From Clostridia bacterium (lineage in GTDB: Bacteria; UBA6262; WVXT01), in NCBI GenBank assembly GCA_030671905.1, contig DAOVHK010000036.1, positions 1-11,762 of the forward strand: a stretch of 11,762 bases of DNA, read 5' to 3'. How positions within the stretch are numbered: the first letter of the stretch is position 1; each line of letters starts with the position of its first letter. A model generated the notes under the pieces. It had not been told where the DNA came from. It worked only from the letters and a program-made list of their open reading frames with translations, and searched no databases. Made by a program: the position numbers and the translations under genes. Of the stretch, positions 7,396 to 11,762 are shown piece after piece.

Positions 7396-8166
7396 ATGAA
7401 ACCAGTAAAAATAATTCCTTGTTTGGACATTAAGGATGGTCGAGTAGTTAAGGGTGTAAAGTTTGTTGATTTAAAAGATGCCCGCGACCCGGTGGAAGCA
7501 GCCTCTGCTTACTGTACTGCAGGTGCAGATGAACTTGTTTTTTTAGATATCGCTGCTTCTGTTGAAGCAAGGGCTACGCGTTTGGATTGGGTAAAAAAGG
7601 TAAAAGAAGTAACCACTGTGCCTTTTTGTGTAGGTGGAGGTATCAGAGATTTACAGGATATGCAGGCTCTTTTTAATCTCGGGGTAGATAAAGTCTCTAT
7701 CAACACGGCTGCAGTTAAAAATCCTGCTTTAATAAAAGAAGCTAGTGAAAAATTTGGCAAAGAAAAGGTTATTGTAGCTATTGACGGAAAGAAAAATCCT
7801 CCTGGTAGCTCTCGCCCAAGATTAGAAGTTTTAATTATGGGCGGAGAAGAACCCTCAGGCTTAGATGTAGTTGAATGGGCAAAGCGAGTTGAAGAGTTAG
7901 GTGCAGGGGAAATCCTTTTAACCAGCAAGGATGCTGATGGTACTAAGGATGGATACGATATTGAGATGACTCGTCTGGTTTCAGAATCAGTGGACATTCC
8001 CGTGACTGCCTCTGGAGGAGCAGGAAAATTGGAGCACTTCTATGAGGCGGTGACCAAGGGAAAAGCAGATGCAGTTCTCGCTGCTTCTGTGTTTCACTTT
8101 GGAGAATATAAAATAAAAGAAGTGAAAGATTATCTCTTGGGTAAAGGAATAAGTGTAAGGACCTAA
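7396..8166 (+). CDS. hisF: Imidazole glycerol phosphate synthase, cyclase subunit
   Basis: This 256-residue TIM-barrel protein uses ammonia from its partner HisH to turn PRFAR into imidazole glycerol phosphate and AICAR, linking histidine and purine synthesis. Catalytic D11 (CLDIKDGR) and D130 (VAIDGKK) are present. So are the phosphate-binding stretches VGGGIRD (79-85), SKDADGTKDGYD (177-188), TASGGAGK (204-211) and the C-terminal ASVFHFGEY. Length is normal for the family. The start is supported by GGAGGAG (7383-7389), seven bases before the ATG. No other his gene is in the window, so this copy sits apart from hisH in a nucleotide-biosynthesis setting, flanked on both sides by palindromic repeats. 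The assignment to HisF rather than HisA rests on the PCLDIKDGR start and the VFHFGEY end. Confidence 0.96.
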   Translation: MKPVKIIPCLDIKDGRVVKGVKFVDLKDARDPVEAASAYCTAGADELVFLDIAASVEARATRLDWVKKVKEVTTVPFCVGGGIRDLQDMQALFNLGVDKVSINTAAVKNPALIKEASEKFGKEKVIVAIDGKKNPPGSSRPRLEVLIMGGEEPSGLDVVEWAKRVEELGAGEILLTSKDADGTKDGYDIEMTRLVSESVDIPVTASGGAGKLEHFYEAVTKGKADAVLAASVFHFGEYKIKEVKDYLLGKGISVRT

Positions 8167-8173
8167 AAATTTC

Positions 8174-8203
8174 TTGACAAAAGAGGAAAAGAACAGGTAA
8201 TAT
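8174..8203 (+). promoter_or_regulatory. pyrG promoter (TTGACA, 18 bp, TAATAT)
   Basis: A perfect -35 TTGACA (8174-8179) is followed after 18 bases by TAATAT (8198-8203), a fair -10. It starts eight bases after the hisF stop codon. Initiation is expected near 8209-8211, just where a perfect hairpin begins. Confidence 0.7.
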
Positions 8204-8208
8204 ATGGA

Positions 8209-8277
8209 TAGAATACAAAAAAGGTATTCTACAAATTCAAAGGAGTCTTCTGGCAGGAGTAGCTGGAGGGCTTTTTT
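8209..8277 (+). promoter_or_regulatory. pyrG leader RNA with 5' hairpin and attenuator
   Basis: The expected transcript opens with a perfect 8-bp stem (8209-8216 with 8224-8231) around a seven-base, mostly A loop. It then reaches the terminator at 8245-8277, about 65 bases before pyrG. A competing small hairpin can pair CTTCT (8247-8251) with AGGAG (8255-8259), which would disrupt the terminator's 5' arm. Low-GC Gram-positive bacteria are known to attenuate pyrG by CTP-sensing at a GGGC transcript start. That start sequence is not seen here, so any mechanism would have to differ. Confidence 0.5.
8245..8277 (+). terminator. Intrinsic terminator before pyrG
   Basis: Ten bases (8245-8254) pair throughout with 8262-8271, allowing several G-U pairs, around the seven-base loop AGGAGTA. 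Six Ts follow immediately (8272-8277). It can end hisF messages and also attenuates the transcript from the promoter at 8174-8203. The G-U content makes its strength uncertain. Confidence 0.65.
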
Positions 8278-8296
8278 GTTTAACTCAACCTAATCT

Positions 8297-8332
8297 CCTC
8301 TCCCCTTGGGGGAGAGGGCAAGGGTGAGGGGG
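8297..8332. repeat. Palindromic repeat (CCTCTCCCC-TTG-GGGGAGAGG) with GTGAGGGGG tail
   Basis: Perfect 9-base arms (8297-8305 and 8309-8317) surround TTG and are followed by a purine-rich tail ending GTGAGGGGG. The unit closely resembles a palindrome that recurs between genes in many unrelated bacteria (recognised from memory, not searched). Its tail, GAGGGGG at 8326-8332, lies nine bases before the pyrG ATG and is the only plausible ribosome-binding site there. Confidence 0.7.
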
Positions 8333-8341
8333 AAAGACAGA

Positions 8342-9943
8342 ATGGCGACTAAATACATTTTCATTACCGGTGGTGTAGTTTCTTCGTTAGGTAAAGGGAT
8401 AACCGCAGCCTCTATCGGATGTTTATTAAAAAGTCGCGGGTTGAGAGTAAATATCCTGAAGATAGATCCTTATCTCAATGTAGACCCTGGAACGATGAGC
8501 CCTTTTCAGCACGGAGAAGTTTTCGTCACTGAAGACGGAGCAGAGACTGATTTAGATTTGGGCCATTATGAGAGGTTTCTGGATGTCAATCTGAAAAAAA
8601 TCAATAATATTACCAGTGGTGTAATTTACGACGCAGTGATTAGTAAAGAAAGAAGAGGAGATTTCTTAGGCAAAACGGTTCAGGTTATTCCCCATATCAC
8701 TAATGAGATTAAATCTCGTATCAAGGCATTATCGAAAGATTCCGATGTAGTAATTATTGAAATTGGCGGAACCACAGGGGATATTGAAGGCCTGCCTTTT
8801 CTGGAGGCAGCGAGACAGTTCAGACAAGATGTAGGAGGAGATAATGTTTGTTATGTTCACGTGACCCTTGTGCCTTACATTAAGGCTGCTGAGGAGATGA
8901 AGACTAAGCCTACACAACAGAGTGTAGCTAAATTAAGAGAAATTGGAATTGAGCCTCAAATAATTATTTGCCGCACTGAAAGACCATTGTCAGAAGAGTT
9001 AAGGAGAAAAATAGCCTTATTCTGTAATGTTCAGGAAAAAGCAGTAGTGGAAGAAAGGGACGTTTCCACCAGCATCTATGAAGTTCCCTTAATGCTAAAA
9101 AGAGAAAACCTCGATACTATTTTATTGGAAATGTTACGTTTGGGGAAAAAGAAGAGTGACCTATCCAGATGGAAAGAAATTGTTAAAAAGACAGGAGATG
9201 ATTTAAGAAGGAATGTAATAATTGGTGTTGCCGGAAAGTATACGGAACTAAAGGATGCCTACAAGAGTATCTGGGAAGCATTGGTTCATGGAGGATTAAG
9301 TAATAGCGTAAATGTAAAGATAAAATATATTAACGTTGATGATAAAAAACTGGAGAGAGAATTAAAAACTGTGGATGGAATTCTTGTTCCCGGAGGATTT
9401 GGAGAGAGAGGAATTGAGGGGAAGACAAGGGTTTGTAGATTTGCTCGAGAGAATAAAGTTCCTTTTCTGGGCATCTGTTTAGGAATGCAGTGTGCAGTAA
9501 TAGATTTTGCTCAAAATGTCTGTGGAATGAAGGGAGCAAATAGCACAGAATTTAAACCAAATACTCCCTATCCGGTTATCGATTTGCTTCCTGAGCAGAA
9601 GAAGATATTTCAAAAAGGTGGGACGATGAGATTGGGTAATTATCCATGCAGAATTAAAAGAAACTCCCTCGCCTTTCGTGCTTATAAAAAGAAACTTGTG
9701 TTGGAAAGACATCGACACAGGTATGAATTAAACAATAAGTTTCGAGCCAGGTTGAAAGCAAAAGGGCTCTTGGTAACTGGCGAATATGAGAGAAAGCGCT
9801 TGGCAGAAATTGTTGAACTCAAAAACCATCCCTGGTTTGTAGCGGTTCAGTTCCACCCCGAATTTAGATCCAGACCCACGAAACCCCACCCCTTATTCAG
9901 AGATTTTATCAAAGCCTCCCTAAATAAGAAAAAGAGTATATAG
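8342..9943 (+). CDS. pyrG: CTP synthase
   Basis: This 533-residue enzyme aminates UTP to CTP with ATP and glutamine. The synthetase domain (1-~268) starts with the near-invariant KYIFITGGVVSSLGKG and has K18, D72 and E140 for ATP-magnesium, plus EIGGTTGDIEGLPF. The glutaminase domain (~290-530) has the glycine-rich VPGGFGERG, nucleophile C379 (GICLGMQ), H505 and E507 (QFHPE). Length is normal. I chose ATG 8342 over an in-frame TTG at 8306 because the longer form would translate the palindromic repeat, and MATKY is the usual N-terminus. It has its own promoter and an apparent attenuator upstream. No terminator is obvious after it, so queC may be read from the same message. Confidence 0.97.
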   Translation: MATKYIFITGGVVSSLGKGITAASIGCLLKSRGLRVNILKIDPYLNVDPGTMSPFQHGEVFVTEDGAETDLDLGHYERFLDVNLKKINNITSGVIYDAVISKERRGDFLGKTVQVIPHITNEIKSRIKALSKDSDVVIIEIGGTTGDIEGLPFLEAARQFRQDVGGDNVCYVHVTLVPYIKAAEEMKTKPTQQSVAKLREIGIEPQIIICRTERPLSEELRRKIALFCNVQEKAVVEERDVSTSIYEVPLMLKRENLDTILLEMLRLGKKKSDLSRWKEIVKKTGDDLRRNVIIGVAGKYTELKDAYKSIWEALVHGGLSNSVNVKIKYINVDDKKLERELKTVDGILVPGGFGERGIEGKTRVCRFARENKVPFLGICLGMQCAVIDFAQNVCGMKGANSTEFKPNTPYPVIDLLPEQKKIFQKGGTMRLGNYPCRIKRNSLAFRAYKKKLVLERHRHRYELNNKFRARLKAKGLLVTGEYERKRLAEIVELKNHPWFVAVQFHPEFRSRPTKPHPLFRDFIKASLNKKKSI

Positions 9944-9964
9944 CTCAAAATTTAACCTAATAAG

Positions 9965-10017
9965 AGATTCCGTTAAGATCCGCTCAATAGCGGATTGCGT
10001 CTATATAAAAAATGGAA
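9965..10017 (+). promoter_or_regulatory. Structured queC leader (hairpin, A-rich stretch, SD-pairing element)
   Basis: Bases 9977-9984 pair with 9989-9996 in an 8-bp stem (one G-U) capped by CAAT. No T tract follows, so this is not a terminator. TTCC (9968-9971) is complementary to GGAA (10014-10017), the only ribosome-binding-like sequence before ATG 10026. AGA (9965-9967) could pair with TCT (10000-10002). An A-rich stretch (10003-10012) lies between. Together these could form an H-type pseudoknot that hides the ribosome site. Genes of the preQ0/preQ1 pathway are often controlled by preQ1 riboswitches of similar topology. The sequence does not match the preQ1 classes I can recall, so identity is open. 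Confidence 0.3.
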
Positions 10018-10025
10018 TGAAAACA

Positions 10026-10700
10026 ATGAAAGAAAACAAAAAAGCAGTAGTATTATTAAGTGGTGGACTCGATTCATCCACTTGCCTGTACAAGGCGATA
10101 GAAGATGGGTACGTCCCTTACGCATTATGTTTTGACTACGGACAGAGGCATCTCAAAGAGGTGGAGTCTTCAAGGAGAATAGCTGAGAAAGCAGGTGCAT
10201 TTTTTAAAAAGATTAAGATTGATTTAAGACAAATAGGAGGTTCGGCTTTAACGGATAATGTAGAAGTTCCTATGGGAAGAGAGATAGAAGAAATGGCCAG
10301 CGATATCCCAGCGACTTATGTACCGGCAAGAAATACAATTTTTCTTAGTATAGCTTTGAGTTTTGCCGAGGTGATAGACGCAGATGCAATTTATATAGGT
10401 GCAAATATGATAGATAATCCAGGTTATCCGGATACAACACCGAGATATATAGAAACGTATCAGAATCTGATTAATGTAGCTACAAAAAAGACAGTAAAAG
10501 GCGACAAAATAGAGATAAAAACCCCTTTAATTCAAATGACAAAGAAAGAGATAGTACAAGAAGCAATAAGGTTAAAAGTGCCTTTAGAACTTACCTGGAG
10601 TTGTTATCAGGGGAAAGAAGAACCTTGTGGCCAGTGTGATGCGTGCAAATTGAGAGCTAAAGGCTTCCAAGAAGCGGGTTTAATCGATAGTTTATATTAA
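10026..10700 (+). CDS. queC: 7-cyano-7-deazaguanine (preQ0) synthase
   Basis: This 224-residue enzyme converts 7-carboxy-7-deazaguanine to preQ0 with ATP and ammonia, for queuosine in tRNA. The N-terminal PP-loop is SGGLDSST (12-19). YVPARNT (98-104) and GYPDTTPRYIE (133-143) are family signatures. Four zinc cysteines are visible at C193, C201, C204 and C207 (SCYQG...PCGQCDAC). I prefer ATG 10026, nine bases after GGA 10014-10016, over the in-frame ATG 10017, which has no Shine-Dalgarno-like sequence; the longer form adds three residues. Other queuosine genes (queD, queE, queF) are not in view. A structured leader precedes it, and no clear separate promoter was found. Confidence 0.95.
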   Translation: MKENKKAVVLLSGGLDSSTCLYKAIEDGYVPYALCFDYGQRHLKEVESSRRIAEKAGAFFKKIKIDLRQIGGSALTDNVEVPMGREIEEMASDIPATYVPARNTIFLSIALSFAEVIDADAIYIGANMIDNPGYPDTTPRYIETYQNLINVATKKTVKGDKIEIKTPLIQMTKKEIVQEAIRLKVPLELTWSCYQGKEEPCGQCDACKLRAKGFQEAGLIDSLY

Positions 10701-10802
10701 AAATATAATAAGATTTAAATAGATTACTTCACTCAATTTTTGAAATTCATGCCTAAATTCCTCTCCTCTCCCTTAAAAAATTCTCTTTCGTAGAAAAATT
10801 TA

Positions 10803-10831
10803 TTGCTTTTTAGGAAGAATGCTGTTATAAT
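10803..10831 (+). promoter_or_regulatory. thpR promoter with extended -10 (TTGCTT, 17 bp, TGTTATAAT)
   Basis: TATAAT (10826-10831) is perfect and preceded by TG one base upstream (10823-10824), an extended -10. TTGCTT lies 17 bases before it (10803-10808). Initiation near 10838 would give a leader of about 33 nt before ATG 10871. The remaining queC-thpR spacer (10701-10802) is AT-rich. It has a pyrimidine run at 10760-10774 resembling half of the palindromic repeat before pyrG, and nothing else recognisable. Confidence 0.7.
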
Positions 10832-10870
10832 TTAAAAATTGCCAGTGGACCATTATTGGAGTGTAAGAGG

Positions 10871-11428
10871 ATGAGAACTTTTATTGCTGTAGGAATATCC
10901 AGTGAAGCGAGGGAAAGGATTGCTCAAATTCAGGTGGAGTTGAGGAAAGGAGACCCAGATGTCAAATGGGTTGAGCCTAAAAACCTCCACATCACTCTAA
11001 AATTTCTGGGCGAGGTAAGTGAGGAGAAGCTTTCCGGAGTAATTGAAAAGACAAAACTTGCAGTCTCAGGGATTTCCAATTTCAGGGTTCACCTTTCTGG
11101 GTTAGGTAGCTTTCCCAATCTGAGGTCTCCACGGGTAGTCTGGGTTGGCGTAAGTGAAGGTAAGACGGAACTGAAAAATTTAAGTGAGAGGATTGAAGAG
11201 AACCTTTCCTATTTAGGATTTGCCAAAGAGAAGAGAGAGTTTTCTGCTCATTTGACGATTGGCAGGGTCAGGTCTCCCAGGGGAAAGGGGACGTTGGGTA
11301 AGAAAATAGAAGACTTAGAAAGGTGTGATGTAGGAGAATTTTCTATGGACAAAGTGCTGGTTATGGAGAGTCAGCTCAGTTCCAAAGGACCCACTTACAG
11401 GATAATAGAGGAAGTAAATCTAAGATGA
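10871..11428 (+). CDS. thpR: RNA 2',3'-cyclic phosphodiesterase (2H / LigT family)
   Basis: This 185-residue two-histidine phosphoesterase belongs to the LigT/ThpR family, which opens 2',3'-cyclic phosphate ends of RNA and was first known as a 2'-5' tRNA ligase. Both HxTx motifs are present: HITL (H40, T42) within NLHITLKFLGEV, and HLTI (H127, T129) within FSAHLTIGRVR. WVGV (91-94) and the C-terminal strand after SKGPTYRI fit the family. Length is typical. I start at ATG 10871 (MRTFIAV, the usual beginning) with GGAG at 10858-10861; an in-frame TTG at 10856 would include that site. The biological substrate is uncertain in most bacteria. Its TGA overlaps the ATG of the next gene (ATGA), so the two are translationally coupled. 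Confidence 0.93.
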   Translation: MRTFIAVGISSEARERIAQIQVELRKGDPDVKWVEPKNLHITLKFLGEVSEEKLSGVIEKTKLAVSGISNFRVHLSGLGSFPNLRSPRVVWVGVSEGKTELKNLSERIEENLSYLGFAKEKREFSAHLTIGRVRSPRGKGTLGKKIEDLERCDVGEFSMDKVLVMESQLSSKGPTYRIIEEVNLR

Positions 11429-11762
11429 TAATCAAGAAATTGAAAGATAAGTTACTGGAGAAAAGGTACCGTGTCATACTGGTTATGGCTTTCTTATTGC
11501 TTATGGCGGTGGTTGCTATCATTTCCCGGAAGAGTGAGATGGAGCTCCGTTCTCTCCCCTTCTCTCCGGGCGGTTTTAAGGAGATAGCCCTTACCTTTGA
11601 TGATGGCCCGGTCCCCAGTGTCACACCAAAAATTTTGGAGGTGCTGAACAAAGAGGGTGTTAAGGCGACTTTCTTTGTAGTGGGAAAGATGGTGGAGAAA
11701 TACCCATGGTTACTGGAACGGATATGGAAGGAAGGACACGATGTAGGCAACCATACATATAG
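11425..11762 (+). CDS. Membrane-anchored polysaccharide deacetylase, NodB/CE4 (3' partial)
   Basis: The frame starts at ATG 11425, overlapping the thpR stop, and is still open at the window end; 112 complete residues are visible. A basic N-terminus (KKLKDKLLEKRYR) leads to one hydrophobic helix (~17-33), followed by a short linker. The CE4 NodB domain begins at ~52 with ALTFDDGP (55-62), whose second aspartate (D60) binds metal. It continues with KATFFVVGKMV and GHDVGNH, giving metal-binding H105 and H110. Such enzymes remove acetyl groups from peptidoglycan, chitin-like or capsular polysaccharide outside the cytoplasmic membrane. The exact substrate cannot be told. The helix may be an uncleaved anchor or a signal peptide. 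The weak ribosome site GAGGAAG (11408-11414) lies inside thpR. Confidence 0.9.
   Translation, partial: MIIKKLKDKLLEKRYRVILVMAFLLLMAVVAIISRKSEMELRSLPFSPGGFKEIALTFDDGPVPSVTPKILEVLNKEGVKATFFVVGKMVEKYPWLLERIWKEGHDVGNHTY

Noticed and set aside
7509..7997. 162-codon open frame on the - strand
   Set aside because: It lies fully inside hisF, has low-complexity serine/proline composition and no ribosome site; it is a shadow frame.
8306..8341. TTG-started N-terminal extension of CTP synthase
   Set aside because: The extra residues are translated palindromic repeat sequence. The usual family N-terminus begins at ATG 8342.
10701..10802. Possible terminator after queC
   Set aside because: The AT-rich spacer has only weak A/T inverted repeats (such as AATTT-TTG-AAATT) with no GC core and no clean T tract, so I do not call a terminator.
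1..11762. Defence system, mobile element, CRISPR array or secondary-metabolite cluster
   Set aside because: All large frames are accounted for by intact housekeeping or signalling genes, and there are no direct repeat arrays, integrase or transposase motifs.

Overview
The window is a gene-dense bacterial chromosome segment. It is visibly AT-rich, and every credible gene lies on the + strand. It contains no transposase, phage gene, CRISPR array, tRNA or rRNA that I can recognise. The content is mostly housekeeping metabolism: nucleotide, glutamate, histidine and queuosine biosynthesis. Two features suggest an uncultivated, probably two-membraned candidate-phylum lineage. One is the surface-protein C-terminus at the left edge, a Kelch-like repeat followed by an 'NPFNP' FlgD/sorting-type beta-sandwich. 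The other is the presence of widely distributed palindromic intergenic repeats. That lineage call is a weak inference from style, not from a phylogenetic marker.

Layout. Bases 1-372 hold the C-terminus of a beta-propeller surface protein. Eighteen bases later comes a two-membrane-segment HAMP class IIIb adenylate cyclase (391-1749). The 292-base gap that follows is rich in signals: a perfect consensus promoter feeding a strong terminator about 65 nt downstream (candidate small RNA), then a second promoter with a hairpin-bearing leader for gdhA (glutamate dehydrogenase, 2042-3385). Next are guaA (GMP synthase, 3502-5043) and purL (FGAM synthase large subunit, 5067-7307), then hisF (7396-8166) and pyrG (CTP synthase, 8342-9943). 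hisF is bracketed by two different palindromic repeats. pyrG has its own promoter, a 5' hairpin and a terminator ahead of it, which looks like attenuation. queC (preQ0 synthase, 10026-10700) has a structured leader. An extended -10 promoter then drives thpR (2H RNA phosphodiesterase/ligase family). Its stop codon overlaps the start of a membrane-anchored polysaccharide deacetylase that runs off the right edge.

How the genes fit together. From gdhA to queC the genes share reduced nitrogen as a theme. GdhA fixes ammonia into glutamate. GuaA, PurL (with PurQ/PurS elsewhere), HisF (with HisH elsewhere) and PyrG each put glutamine-derived ammonia into a nucleotide or imidazole product. QueC uses ammonia to make the nitrile of preQ0. 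HisF also releases AICAR, which re-enters the purine pathway that PurL and GuaA serve.

I found no clearly novel multi-gene system. The most interesting material is regulatory and intergenic: the promoter-terminator mini-units before gdhA and pyrG, the leader of queC, and palindromic repeats placed so that they abut or supply ribosome-binding sites.
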